Shown piece after piece: positions 26,592 through 34,715 of a stretch of DNA of 64,000 nt. How positions within the stretch are numbered: position 1 is the stretch's first letter; every line of letters begins with the position of its first letter. Both the position numbers and the translations under genes were made by a program. The stretch lies in the NCBI RefSeq assembly GCF_014200435.1, contig NZ_JACHBR010000001.1, forward strand, positions 1,178,001 through 1,242,000. Direction: 5' to 3'. The DNA is from Sphaerisporangium krabiense. Its GTDB lineage: Bacteria; Actinomycetota; Actinomycetes; Streptosporangiales; Streptosporangiaceae. The notes beneath the pieces are model-generated. The model ran no database searches, had not been told where the DNA came from, and saw nothing but the letters and a program-made list of their open reading frames with translations.

Positions 26592-27407
26592 ATGAGCACA
26601 GTGACCTCGCAGGACGGCACGGTCATCGACTACGACCTCTACGGCGACGGGCCCGCCGTCATCTTCATCGGCGGAGCGACCCAGTACCGCGCCATCGACC
26701 TCGGCACCCGGCAGACCGCGCGTCTGCTCGCGGACGAGGGCTTCACCGCCGTCGACTACGACCGCCGCGGACGCGGCCGCTCCGGCGACACCTCGCCGTG
26801 GGCGCTGGACCGCGAGGTCGAGGACCTCGCCGCCCTGATCAAGGCGGCCGGGGGCGCCGCCACCCTCTACAGCAGTTCCTCCGGCGCCACCGTGGCCCTG
26901 GCCGCCGCGGACGCCGGCATCGGCGTCACCGCCCTGGCGCTGTACGAGCCGCCGTTCTTCGCCGGCGCCGACCTCTCCGAGCACCTGACCGCGCTGCGCT
27001 CCTTGCTGGCGGACGGCAGGAACGACGAAGCGATGCGCTACAACATGACGACGGTCATCGGCGTCCCGTCCGAGGTCGTCACCGGCATGGCGAATTCATC
27101 CGGCTGGGCCGACATGGTGGCGGTCGCCCCCACCCTGCTCTACGACCTCACGGCGACCAACGACGTCAACACCGACCCCGACTGGGCCGCCCGCTGGTCC
27201 TCGATCACCGTCCCGGCGATCGTCTACTCAGGCGACCGAACCTTCCCCGGCCTCCCCGAGTGCGCCGACGCGGTGGCCGCCGCCCTCCCCACCGCCACCC
27301 GCCAGATCCTCCACGGCCAGGGCCACGGCCCCACCCCCGAGGCCATAGCCCCCGCCCTCCTCCGGTTCCTCGGCCGGGCGGGCGACGCATCGGACGACGG
27401 GCGTTAG
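26592..27407 (+). CDS. Cytoplasmic alpha/beta hydrolase
   Basis: 271-residue alpha/beta hydrolase of the short, lid-poor type common in Streptosporangiales and streptomycetes. It opens with a substrate-strand pattern (TVIDYDLYGDGPAVIFIGGA), then DYDRRGRGRSGDTSPWALDR and the nucleophile elbow YSSSSGATVAL near residue 97, a serine variant of GxSxG. The histidine is in HGQGHGPTPEA near residue 245. Aspartate is likely in YSGDRTFPG. The first glycine of the elbow is replaced by Ser, which is tolerated in the family. ATG 26592 follows AGGA. Substrate unknown; no partner genes. Confidence 0.85.
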   Translation: MSTVTSQDGTVIDYDLYGDGPAVIFIGGATQYRAIDLGTRQTARLLADEGFTAVDYDRRGRGRSGDTSPWALDREVEDLAALIKAAGGAATLYSSSSGATVALAAADAGIGVTALALYEPPFFAGADLSEHLTALRSLLADGRNDEAMRYNMTTVIGVPSEVVTGMANSSGWADMVAVAPTLLYDLTATNDVNTDPDWAARWSSITVPAIVYSGDRTFPGLPECADAVAAALPTATRQILHGQGHGPTPEAIAPALLRFLGRAGDASDDGR

Positions 27408-27433
27408 GAGCGCGGGCGCCACCGGCGGCCGGC

Positions 27434-28636
27434 TCAGGTCCAGGCGCCGGCCGATACCCGGGCGACGGTGGTGCTCAGTATCCGCACTCCGCGTACCGAA
27501 CTGGGGTCCACGTTGGTCAGGTCGCGTACGCGACGCAGGCGATAGTCCAGTGTCCGTGGATGGATGTGCAGGGCGGCCGCGGCGGTGAGCCGGTTCATGT
27601 CGGCGCGGTAGTAGGCGTCCAATGTCCTCACCAGGTCGGGGCCGCTCGCCAGGCGGCGAGCGATCTCACGCAACCACTGGTCGACCTCGGGGAGTTGCGC
27701 GGCGCCGAGTTCGGCGAACACGTCGGCGACGCCGGAAAGGGTTCGCGGTGTGGTCTCCACCGGTGCGACGTGCGCAACGCGCCGCGCCAGCTCCGCCGTC
27801 CTGTCCAAGGCGTTCACCGGTCCGGCGGCCGTGCCCACCGCGCAGGGCCTGTCCAGCCGTTCCACGATGTCGCGGACCAGCCTCATGAGCCGGTCGCCGT
27901 GCGACACCGGCGGTGACGACGACACCGGGGACGAGGACGCCGGGCCATGGTGCGGCACCAGGACGAGCAACTCGTTCGGTCCCTGCCAGGACAGCGGCAC
28001 GAGATGGTCGCCGTACACGCGCGCGATGAGATCGTCGTGCGCGGTCTCGGCGCGGCCGAACGGACCGCCCGGCATCCTGACGACGACCACCAGGTAGCGG
28101 TCGTGCAGGGGGACGCCCAGGCCGCGCGCGAGGCTGGCGGCGATGGCGTCGCCGGTGAGCAGCAGGTGCGTGAGCGTGCGCACCCGGGTCGCCACCGAAA
28201 GGCGCAGGTGCTGCTCGTCCATGTACGCCTGGAGGTAGGCGGCGCAGCCGCGCATGCCCTGGGCGCCGCACCACGCGGTCAAGCGCAAGAGCTCCTGCAC
28301 GTCGTGCCCTTCGACCGCGTCGTAGCACTCGCGGAGCATCAGGTCGGCGTGCAGCGTCAGCACACGCCGTACCGTGTGGACGGAGAAGCCACCGCGCGCA
28401 CGCTGCTGACCGATGCTCCCGATGAGGGAAAGGTCGTCCGCGTCGAGCTGCCTGTCTTCGCTGACGCACTCGATCGTGCGACGGCGGAACCAGACGGCGT
28501 AGTCCAGCGTCTCGGCGTATGCCTGCGGGTCCGCGCCTTCCTTGCGGTACTCCGGCAGCTCACGCATATACACGCTCACTTCGGCTCGCGCGTTGGCGTC
28601 GCAACGTTTCATCAACGTGCGTAAAAGGTCGCCCAT
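27434..28636 (-). CDS. PucR-type helix-turn-helix regulator
   Basis: 400-residue regulator of the PucR/CdaR class. The N-terminal half (about 1-170) is a helical sensor-like region; the middle (about 170-320) resembles the GGDEF-like fold of the family; the C-terminal helix-turn-helix reads LTAAAALHIHPRTLDYRLRR (about 355-385). Family members control purine, amino acid or sugar acid use, or secondary metabolism. It converges with the alpha/beta hydrolase (26 bases apart) and stands divergent to a DUF4394 gene across 468 bases; either could be a target. AGGGA precedes ATG 28636; longer reading frames upstream lack a ribosome site. Confidence 0.85.
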   Translation of the reverse strand: MGDLLRTLMKRCDANARAEVSVYMRELPEYRKEGADPQAYAETLDYAVWFRRRTIECVSEDRQLDADDLSLIGSIGQQRARGGFSVHTVRRVLTLHADLMLRECYDAVEGHDVQELLRLTAWCGAQGMRGCAAYLQAYMDEQHLRLSVATRVRTLTHLLLTGDAIAASLARGLGVPLHDRYLVVVVRMPGGPFGRAETAHDDLIARVYGDHLVPLSWQGPNELLVLVPHHGPASSSPVSSSPPVSHGDRLMRLVRDIVERLDRPCAVGTAAGPVNALDRTAELARRVAHVAPVETTPRTLSGVADVFAELGAAQLPEVDQWLREIARRLASGPDLVRTLDAYYRADMNRLTAAAALHIHPRTLDYRLRRVRDLTNVDPSSVRGVRILSTTVARVSAGAWT

Positions 28637-29104
28637 ACCGATTCTTCCCTCTTTGTGCGGGCGGCATCGCACACACCGCGCCGACCGAATGACCCTCAGG
28701 CCTTGCCAAATCGTCCGAACACGCTGAGCGCGCCTCATGGTAACCCGCCACGGCACGACGTTCAGTATGTGAGCCGTACGGACGATCATCGAATCCAATG
28801 AGGGGTCCGACACTATGTCGCCAACGGCCCTGCCAGCCATTATCGAGCAAACATCCAGACCCAAAGCGAAAATTCAAAGCCGAAATCGGTGTCCCGGCGG
28901 CCGTTACTCCAAGGCGCGTTCCATCGCCACCGCGATTGCGAGAAATGACAATCCGACCTTGATCGCGGCCGGACGATTCCACACATGTCACGACGACAGT
29001 TCCTCTGTCCCCCGGCAAAGTTGTTGCCGCTGACGGCGCCGGCATATCGCGATGACGAGAGCCGTCGGCCACACTCGCCGACACTTTCGACAGGGGAGGA
29101 ATCG
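28637..29104. other. Divergent control region with lower GC
   Basis: About 470 bases between the PucR gene and the DUF4394 gene, clearly less GC-rich than its neighbours. No reading frame has a ribosome site and sensible composition. It should contain both promoters; I cannot fix -35/-10 elements with confidence. Confidence 0.55.
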
Positions 29105-29989
29105 ATGCAGGTAAGAATCAGAAGAGGAATCGCCGCGCTCATCGCGCTGACCGCCGCGACGGCGCTCGCCATCGGGCCCGCGGGAGCCGGTTCGGCGGCG
29201 AGCCGCCATTCGGCCTCTGCCGCCTCACTGCGGGCGTTCGGGATCACCAGTGACGGCAAGGTCATGGCCGAGTTCACGACCGACAAGCCGGAGGAGCTCA
29301 ACTGGGTCAGGCGGATCAGCGGGCTCGTCAACGACACCGCCGCGATCGGCATCGACTTCCGCGTCCAGGACGGCAAGTTCTACGCCGTCGGGAACCGCGG
29401 CGGCGTCTACACGATCTCGCTCCCGACCGGCGCCCAGGACCCGGTGGTCGTCACAAAGGTCTCCCAGCTCGGCGTCGCGCTGCAAGGCACGAACTTCGGC
29501 GTCGACTTCAACCCCGCCGCCGACCGGTTGCGCGTGATCAGCGACACCGGCCAGAACCTGCGGCACAACCTCAACGACAACACGACGGTGCCGGACACCC
29601 CCTTGAGCACCGACTCCTGCGCCCCCGCCGTCACCGGCGTGTCCGCCGCCGCCTACACCAACAACGACCTCAACAGCGCCACCGCGACCACCCTGTTCGA
29701 CATCAACACCACGACCGGCCAGGTCGTCATCCAGTCCCCCGCCAACAGCGGCCTGCTGGCCCCCACCGGCGCGCTCGGCACGTCCGTCGGCTCCAACGCG
29801 GGCCTCGACATCTACAGCGACCTGAGCAACGGCAAGACCGTCTCCAACTCCGCCTACGCCACCCTCGTCCTCCCGAACGGCGACGCGACCCTCAACGCGG
29901 TGGACCTGACCACCGGCGCCGCCACCCGCATAGGCGACCCCTTCCCCCTGGCCATCACCGACATCGCCCTCGCCCTCGACTCGAACTGA
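29105..29989 (+). CDS. Secreted DUF4394-domain protein
   Basis: 294 residues. A Sec signal (MQVRIRRGIAALIALTAATA through AGSAAS) is followed by a single DUF4394 domain with the blade-like motifs GIDFRVQDGKFYAVGNRGG, FGVDFNPAADRLRVISDTGQ and a late TLNAVDLTTGAATRIG. The domain is a beta-propeller-like fold of unknown role found in secreted bacterial proteins. GGGGAGGA four bases before ATG 29105 makes an excellent ribosome site. It stands alone and ends at a strong hairpin. Extracellular location is clear from the signal; function is not. Confidence 0.92.
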   Translation: MQVRIRRGIAALIALTAATALAIGPAGAGSAASRHSASAASLRAFGITSDGKVMAEFTTDKPEELNWVRRISGLVNDTAAIGIDFRVQDGKFYAVGNRGGVYTISLPTGAQDPVVVTKVSQLGVALQGTNFGVDFNPAADRLRVISDTGQNLRHNLNDNTTVPDTPLSTDSCAPAVTGVSAAAYTNNDLNSATATTLFDINTTTGQVVIQSPANSGLLAPTGALGTSVGSNAGLDIYSDLSNGKTVSNSAYATLVLPNGDATLNAVDLTTGAATRIGDPFPLAITDIALALDSN

Positions 29990-30006
29990 CCCCACGACCA
30001 CGGCAC

Positions 30007-30047
30007 GAGAGGCCCGTCACCGCGCAAGCGCCGGTGACGAGCCTCTC
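30007..30047 (+). terminator. Terminator of the DUF4394 gene
   Basis: Two stacked perfect stems (30007-30013 with 30041-30047, and 30016-30022 with 30032-30038) separated by a 2/2 internal loop, starting 17 bases after the stop codon. Confidence 0.8.
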
Positions 30048-30148
30048 CGAGCCGATCTGGCACGTCCGGGGGCCGCGGGTCATTCCTAACGACGATATGG
30101 CCAGGCATAATCACAAAAGCCAAGCCAGCACAGCGCGGGAGAACCACC

Positions 30149-31003
30149 ATGGCGGACGAGCCGGCCGGACGCTTATCCCATCAAAACGATTCCGGTGACG
30201 CGCGGAAACAGCCTTCGAGCAGAGCGCGCATCGACACCTCCGTGCCGCACTCGGCGCGGGTCTGGAACTACCTGCTGGGAGGCAAGGACAACTACCCGGT
30301 GGACCGGCAGGCCGGGGACCGGGTCCGTGAGGTGTTCCCCGGCATGGCGGACGTCGCGCTGCACTCCCGGTACATGCTCACCCGGGTCGTGCGGTACCTG
30401 GCCGGAGAGGCGGGCATCCGCCAGTTCCTGGACATCGGCACCGGCCTGCCCACCGTCGACAACACGCACGAGGTGGCCCAGCGGGTCGCGCCGGAGTCGC
30501 GGATCGTCTACGTGGACAACGACCCGCTGGTGCTGGTGCACGCGCACGCGCTGCTGACCAGCACCCCCGAGGGCGTCACCGACTACATCGAGGCGGACGT
30601 GCGCGAGCCGGAGGTGATCCTGGAGGCCGCGGCCAAGACCCTCGACCTCGGCCGGCCCACCGCGCTCATGCTGATGGGCATCCTCGGCCTGGTCGGCGAC
30701 GACGACGAGGCGCGGTCGATCGTGACCCGGCTCATGGCCGCCCTCCCGCCGGGCAGCTACCTGGCCCTGTACGACGGCGCCGACACCGACCCGGCCTACG
30801 TCCAGGCCCTCCGCAACCACAACGCGCGACCCGGCGTGGTCCCCTACACCGCGCGCAGCCCGGAGACGATCGCCCGCTACTTCGACGGCCTGACGCTCCT
30901 GGAGCCGGGCGTCGTCCCGGTCACCAAGTGGCGCCCCAACCACCCCGAACTGAGCGAGCCGCCCGAGGTGGCCTGCGCGGGCGGCGTCGCCAGAAAACCC
31001 TGA
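30149..31003 (+). CDS. SAM-dependent methyltransferase, DUF574 family
   Basis: 284 residues of the actinomycete-specific S-adenosyl methyltransferase family formerly DUF574. Hallmarks are IDTSVPHSARVWNYLLGGKD near residue 27, the SAM-binding FLDIGTGLPTVDNTHEVAQ near residue 92 and VYVDNDPLV after it. These genes occur in tens of copies per genome in Streptosporangiales and streptomycetes; the substrate is unknown for nearly all. The count of such families is a reason to place the organism there. GGGAGAA precedes ATG 30149. Single gene, no operon partner. Confidence 0.92.
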   Translation: MADEPAGRLSHQNDSGDARKQPSSRARIDTSVPHSARVWNYLLGGKDNYPVDRQAGDRVREVFPGMADVALHSRYMLTRVVRYLAGEAGIRQFLDIGTGLPTVDNTHEVAQRVAPESRIVYVDNDPLVLVHAHALLTSTPEGVTDYIEADVREPEVILEAAAKTLDLGRPTALMLMGILGLVGDDDEARSIVTRLMAALPPGSYLALYDGADTDPAYVQALRNHNARPGVVPYTARSPETIARYFDGLTLLEPGVVPVTKWRPNHPELSEPPEVACAGGVARKP

Positions 31004-31123
31004 CCGCGAAGCCGGAATCACGGTCGCGGGACATCTCCGCGCAGGGACCGCCGGCGACGGCGGATCCCGGCCGAGTTCATGGCGTCCTTTCGTCGTCCGT
31101 CTCCGGGCCCCTGTATTCGGGCC

Positions 31124-31648
31124 TCAGGCGAAGCCCGCGAGTTTGTAGAGCACCAGCGAGCCCGCGACCGCCACGTTGAGACTGTCCCCCACGCCGATCA
31201 TGGGAATCTCCACCACACCGTCGAGCAGGTCGAGCGCCTCGGGCGGGATACCGTCCCGCTCGTGCCCGAGCACGGCGACGGTCGGCCGGCGGGCCATCGG
31301 CAGGTCCGCCAGCCGGATCGCGTCCTCGGCCAGCTCGACCCCAAGGACGGACACCCCGTCCTCCCGCTGCCCGCCAAGCCAGTCCAGCGGCTCACGCACC
31401 CAGTGGACACACGACGACTGCCGCAGCGTGTTCCCCCGGTCGAGCGCCTCCCGCACCCACGGCAGCCGAGGCACGGCCAGGCACGCGCCGACGGCGTCAC
31501 AGGTACGCAGCAGCGTGCCCAGGTTCACCCCGTACAGCGGCCACAGCGGCGCGGCGATCAGATGCCCGAGACACCGAGGCGGCCGCCGCCGCCGCTCAGC
31601 ACGCAGTTCCTTGGTCGTGCGAACCCGCACAGCGGGCCGGCTCACCAC
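31124..31648 (-). CDS. SpoU/TrmH-family RNA 2'-O-methyltransferase
   Basis: About 174 residues of the SPOUT superfamily, which methylates ribose in tRNA or rRNA with SAM through a trefoil knot. All three motifs are present: motif 1 LYGVNLGTLLRTCDAVGA, motif 2 VAVLGHERDGI and motif 3 IPMIGVGDSLNVAVAGSLVL, with the catalytic arginine in motif 1. It lacks an N-terminal RNA-binding domain, so it resembles the short TrmH/TrmL forms. Start uncertain: GTG 31648 and GTG 31645 are in frame, the nearest GGAGG is about 13 bases off, and an ATG lies 41 codons upstream in unlikely sequence. Target base unknown. Confidence 0.8.
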   Translation of the reverse strand: MVSRPAVRVRTTKELRAERRRRPPRCLGHLIAAPLWPLYGVNLGTLLRTCDAVGACLAVPRLPWVREALDRGNTLRQSSCVHWVREPLDWLGGQREDGVSVLGVELAEDAIRLADLPMARRPTVAVLGHERDGIPPEALDLLDGVVEIPMIGVGDSLNVAVAGSLVLYKLAGFA

Positions 31649-31902
31649 AACCTGCGGACGGCCTCCGCACAATGAAAACGCGACTGAAAAGGACGCTTTC
31701 AGCGGCGCGCCCGAACCATCGACGAAACGTCTGGACCCCCAGCATACGGGCAAGCCCTCGCCCCACCGCAAGATCCGCTACGCCGTACCAGCCGTACCGG
31801 CCTCAACAGCGCAGGTCATACAGGGTACGGCTTCCCACCGGGCACGGCTCGGCCGTACCACCCACCGGCAAGGTCTCACCTACCCGTGCCCGGTGGGGCC
31901 TT

Positions 31903-32289
31903 TCACAGATTGACGGGATAGCTGAGCGACAGCTCATCCGCCGGAACCCCCCGGATTCCCCAGTTGGCTTTCGGCATCTCGACAATGGTGAGCTCGATGT
32001 CATCGACGGACAGCTCGAGCCCCGCCGCCAGCCGCTCGTACACGGTACGGATCAGCTCACGCTTGGCCTCGTCGGAACGCCCCGTGAAGCACAGCACCTC
32101 GATGATCAGATACCGATCACTGCGCTGCGGGCAGATCATGTCCTCGGGATCGAGCAGCAAGAAGCGATGAAACCGCTTCTCCGACGGCAGCCTCCACGCC
32201 GCCCCCAGACACTCCTGCAACAGATCGGAGATCCTCCCCTGCTGCCCCGCCCAAATGTCGCGCCGACCATAAACCTTGATCTGAGCCAT
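31903..32289 (-). CDS. Tautomerase-superfamily protein without Pro-1
   Basis: 128 residues that match the longer tautomerase-like proteins of actinomycetes: KRFHRFLLLDPEDMICP near residue 38, YLIIEVLCFTGRSDEAKREL near 60-80 and the end ANWGIRGVPADELSLSYPV. The superfamily uses an N-terminal proline as acid/base; here the product starts Met-Ala-Gln-Ile, so no Pro-1 is available after Met removal. Either the chemistry differs or the protein has lost it. It stands alone between the RNA methyltransferase gene and a small membrane protein gene. Function unknown. Confidence 0.78.
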   Translation of the reverse strand: MAQIKVYGRRDIWAGQQGRISDLLQECLGAAWRLPSEKRFHRFLLLDPEDMICPQRSDRYLIIEVLCFTGRSDEAKRELIRTVYERLAAGLELSVDDIELTIVEMPKANWGIRGVPADELSLSYPVNL

Positions 32290-32372
32290 CTACCCAGTCT
32301 GCACCGCATCGCCCCATCTCGGAGGAGTCCCCGAAGGGTCTCGGCTGGGATGGGAACGCCTGGGGCCGAGTG

Positions 32373-32924
32373 CTACTTGGGCCGTTTGCAGAAGCCGATG
32401 TACTGCCAGTGCCATGGCGTTTCGCCTGATGACTTCAGGTAGACGGCCTGCTCGCCTCCCGATCTCAGCACCCGGACCGGGATGGGCCACTCCGTACGGG
32501 GAACGGCCTTGCAGTCGGTTACCCGGTACTTCACCTGCAACCCCATCTCCTCACCGGGAAGCAGCACGTAGGGGCCGCGCCGCGCCGGCAGGAGAAGCTT
32601 CATCCCCGGTCCACTCCGCCCGAACCCGACGATCGTGACGGCTTCCTTGCCCTCGTTCGTGATGCCTATCGTGAGGTCAAGGTCACCCCCGCCCTTGCCA
32701 TCACCCGAGCTGGATCCACCGGCGCCACCGTTCGCCACGATGCGAGGCGCAGAGACCGACACCGGAACCGGAACACTAGTGATCTTGGGAGTCGCGGCGC
32801 CAGACGCCTCTGCCACGCTGATCGCGCAACCGGCCTCAGCGACAAGGCCGACAGCCGACACGACGGCAAGGGCGAACCGACCAGGCCGCGACCGTAAGAA
32901 GGGCTCTTTGCTCACGTCGGCCAT
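32373..32924 (-). CDS. Hypothetical exported or membrane-anchored protein
   Basis: 183 residues. Basic start followed by a hydrophobic helix (FALAVVSAVGLVAEAGCAIS) with a cysteine that does not fit the strict lipobox, then a Gly/Ser-rich linker (about 60-80) and a beta-rich domain with DLTIGITNEGKEAVTIVGFG, which resembles small extracellular Ig-like sandwiches. It should face the outside of the membrane. No family name is certain. ATG 32924 has only a weak ribosome site (GGTGG), and longer reading upstream would run through a strong hairpin. Single gene in the accessory region. Confidence 0.7.
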   Translation of the reverse strand: MADVSKEPFLRSRPGRFALAVVSAVGLVAEAGCAISVAEASGAATPKITSVPVPVSVSAPRIVANGGAGGSSSGDGKGGGDLDLTIGITNEGKEAVTIVGFGRSGPGMKLLLPARRGPYVLLPGEEMGLQVKYRVTDCKAVPRTEWPIPVRVLRSGGEQAVYLKSSGETPWHWQYIGFCKRPK

Positions 32925-33020
32925 GATCCACCATGGTCGGACGACGCGCGACAGACATTCAGAATCGTCAACAAGCGGATCGTGGACGCGCTTGCCCCCG
33001 GACACGCGCCGGATGAGATA

Positions 33021-33053
33021 CGAAGGGTCCTGGATGATCTCCAGGACCCTTCG
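33021..33053. terminator. Strong 14-bp hairpin
   Basis: Perfect inverted repeat of 14 bp (33021-33034 with 33040-33053) and a 5-base loop, between the small secreted protein gene and the exported hypothetical gene. It probably ends the former on the minus strand, together with the hairpin at 33072-33103. Confidence 0.7.
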
Positions 33054-33071
33054 ACGTTGCCAGGAGTACGG

Positions 33072-33103
33072 CGCCCCCGTCCTCCGTACTGGAAGCGGGG
33101 GCG
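33072..33103 (-). terminator. GC hairpin after the small secreted protein gene
   Basis: 8-bp stem CGCCCCCG (33072-33079) / CGGGGGCG (33096-33103), 24 bases past the stop on the minus strand. First of two hairpins in a row. Confidence 0.6.
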
Positions 33104-33126
33104 TCGTCACGCCGCTCGGCGTCGCG

Positions 33127-33429
33127 TCAGTCGGCGAACACGGTGTATCGGTACCGCACGTAGCACGGGCAGTTGACCGACGAGATCTCGCCCACCCCCA
33201 CCAGTGGACCGGACATAGCGACCCCTCCCACCCAAGGGTTCACGTGCACGCCGCTCACGTAAACCGCCTGCCTGCCTGTGCCGCCCGTGCACTGGCTGTA
33301 GGCGACGTACCCCTCCTGCCAAGTGGTGCAGCCCGTCTGGATGGCGTGGGCGGGGGATGCGGAGCCCACAAGCAGCGAGGCGGTGAGCAGGGCGAGGGCG
33401 GACACGGCTGCGGTCCGGTTCATTCTCAT
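33127..33429 (-). CDS. Small secreted protein (100 aa, four cysteines)
   Basis: A clear Sec signal peptide (MRMNRTAAVSALALLTASLL, cleavage after SPAHA near residue 29) and a mature part of about 70 residues with four cysteines (TGCTTW, YSQCTG and VNCPCY), suggesting two disulfides in a small beta-rich fold. No known domain. GGAGGA precedes ATG 33429 by about eight bases. A near-perfect 17-base palindrome at 33469-33485, alike to the chitinase promoter sites, lies just upstream, so both may belong to one carbon- or chitin-linked regulon. Function unknown. Confidence 0.85.
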   Translation of the reverse strand: MRMNRTAAVSALALLTASLLVGSASPAHAIQTGCTTWQEGYVAYSQCTGGTGRQAVYVSGVHVNPWVGGVAMSGPLVGVGEISSVNCPCYVRYRYTVFAD

Positions 33430-33468
33430 GTGCGCTTCCTCCGGCTCCGAAGGTAAATGGCGCGTCCA

Positions 33469-33485
33469 TTAAGAAACTTTCCTAA
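33469..33485 (-). promoter_or_regulatory. Palindromic operator candidate
   Basis: TTAAGAAACTTTCCTAA is a palindrome with one mismatched pair around a central C. It stands 40 bases upstream of the small secreted protein start, in the right place for promoter control, and resembles both sites in front of the chitinase gene. ROK-type repressor sites in actinomycetes look similar. Confidence 0.6.
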
Positions 33486-33633
33486 GCAGAAGATACGCGC
33501 TGGACGATGCGAGTCAAGAACGTTCCGCCACCCACCTCGGCAACCACAGGCCTACCGGCGAGGGGAAGTTCTTCTTACGTCGATGGCCGCGTTCGTCGAG
33601 TTGGGGGGACCGGGACATCATGTGCCTGACGCT

Positions 33634-33678
33634 CGATGTGTCCTGGCCGGAGGTCAACGCGATGTCCAGGACACATCG
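33634..33678. repeat. Perfect 13-bp inverted repeat in non-coding DNA
   Basis: Arms CGATGTGTCCTGG (33634-33646) and CCAGGACACATCG (33666-33678) around 19 bases. Stronger than chance for non-coding DNA, yet not next to any gene end. May be a relic terminator or end of a lost element. Confidence 0.6.
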
Positions 33679-33830
33679 CCGTTGCCTGGACGGGACGCCT
33701 TCCGTGAGAGGTCCGGATCATGGTGTGCGACATGGACAAACGGCCCTTGTTCCATTCCGCGTATATTCCGGGAGCAGTGACGCACGGCTGCTTTCGGCCG
33801 TGCCCGGCTGCATGGGGCCGGAAACCAGAA

Positions 33831-33848
33831 GAGGCCCCGGAGGGCCTC
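33831..33848. terminator. Hairpin beside the duplicated tRNA piece
   Basis: GAGGCCC (33831-33837) / GGGCCTC (33842-33848) with a 4-base loop CGGA. Lies 17 bases left of the duplicated tRNA-Tyr segment. Terminator-like, possibly carried along with the element. Confidence 0.5.
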
Positions 33849-33864
33849 TGAGCTAGAGTTCTGC

Positions 33865-33906
33865 TGGTGGCAGGTCCAGGTTCGAACCTGGGCAGGCTGA
33901 GCCGAC
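33865..33906 (-). repeat. Duplicated 3' half of tRNA-Tyr (attachment-site scar)
   Basis: 42 bases copy the 3' half of the intact tRNA-Tyr gene at 34713-34755 with one base missing and one changed. The copy covers the acceptor 3' strand, T-arm, variable arm and part of the anticodon stem. Such partial copies are left at the far end of an element that integrated by recombination in the tRNA. The intact tRNA is on the other side of an integrase remnant, as expected. Confidence 0.85.
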
Positions 33907-33916
33907 CGCCTGTCGA

Positions 33917-34210
33917 TCAGGGGATGTACACCTCGTAGTAGTAGCCCGCCGGATTAACGCTACCTCCGCGGTACCAGTGGCAGCCGAGAAGCGAGGTGTA
34001 TTGACCGTTCTGCACAGCATCATCGAAGGCGAGTTTACAAGCGGCCTTGGTCTGGTAGGGACCCTGCAGATACCAGTCCTGTGCCGGCCAGCCCGCGGCG
34101 GCCACGGCCGCGCCGGTCTGGGTGGCGGCGAAGGCGGATCCGGTAGTAGCCAGGATACCGGCGCCCAGCGCCACGGCGAGTACAGCGGAATTCAATCGGC
34201 GAATCCTCAT
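33917..34210 (-). CDS. Small secreted protein (97 aa)
   Basis: Sec signal peptide MRIRRLNSAVLAVALGAGIL with cleavage after GSAFA near residue 29, then a mature part of about 68 residues with two cysteines (AACKLAF and LLGCHWY) and many aromatics (the end reads AGYYYEVYIP). No known domain. It begins 10 bases right of the duplicated tRNA piece and lies inside the remnant element. GGAG is ten bases before ATG 34210. Small secreted proteins of this size with a single Cys pair are common orphans in actinomycetes; function unknown. Confidence 0.8.
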   Translation of the reverse strand: MRIRRLNSAVLAVALGAGILATTGSAFAATQTGAAVAAAGWPAQDWYLQGPYQTKAACKLAFDDAVQNGQYTSLLGCHWYRGGSVNPAGYYYEVYIP

Positions 34211-34350
34211 TGTGGGTGACTCCTCACATTCGGGAAGCAACACCTTCAGATGACCACCGGCTACGAGCATCGTCAAGACCGAGCAAGGCATTCCCCGTGT
34301 GCTACCAATCACCTTCCCTGGGTTCCTTTCGGCCCTCAGCGAGAGCTACA

Positions 34351-34605
34351 GCGCGCCCGGCCAGAGAGCAGGCGTTCACGGCCGATGAAGCCGCCCCACT
34401 GCTCATGGATGTGCCCTACACCCTGCGGCCCGCGGCCGTGTCCACGTGGCTCAACGCCGGCGTCCCAGGGCTCCAGGTCGCCGAGTGGGCAGGGCACAGC
34501 GTGAACGTGCTTCTGCGGATCTACGCGAAGTGCGTCCTGGGACAGGACGCCACCGCCCGGAAGCTCATCAGCGCCGCCCTGAAGCCGCCACAGGAGGCCA
34601 ACTGA
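34351..34605 (+). pseudogene. Decayed tyrosine-recombinase (integrase) C-terminus
   Basis: About 84 residues match the last part of pSAM2/SLP1-type integrases: TLRPAAVSTWLNAGVPGLQV stands where LRHAAVSTWLNAGV is normal, then AEWAGHSVNVLLRIYAKCVL with the active-site His and the catalytic Tyr. The first box His is Pro here and everything N-terminal is lost, so no recombinase can be made. The frame points at the tRNA-Tyr gene, the usual position of int next to its attachment site. Upstream bases in the same frame show no similarity. Confidence 0.85.
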
Positions 34606-34666
34606 CAGCGACGCGGATACGACGCGGAGGGCCGTAGAGAGCCAGCGTCAGCCGAACACGACAAGA

Positions 34667-34703
34667 ACGGCCCCTGACCGCGTTCACGCTGGTCAGGGGC
34701 CGT
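34667..34703. terminator. Bidirectional terminator between int remnant and tRNA-Tyr
   Basis: Perfect 13-bp stem (34667-34679 with 34691-34703), followed by TTCTGCTTG on the plus strand and by TTCTTGTCG on the minus strand. Serves tRNA-Tyr and formerly the integrase gene. Confidence 0.85.
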
Positions 34704-34715
34704 TTCTGCTTGTGG

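Larger units (their letters stand above)
33430..33864. other. Gene-free stretch left of the element scar
   Basis: Over 430 bases without a supportable gene. It holds the palindrome at 33469-33485, a perfect 13-bp inverted repeat at 33634-33678, a 7-bp hairpin at 33782-33803 and a terminator-like hairpin at 33831-33848 just before the duplicated tRNA-Tyr piece. Reading frames here lack ribosome sites. Confidence 0.6.

Noticed and set aside
33457..33780. 107-codon plus-strand frame left of the element scar
   Set aside because: Runs through a palindrome and a perfect inverted repeat, no ribosome site, no similarity to known folds.
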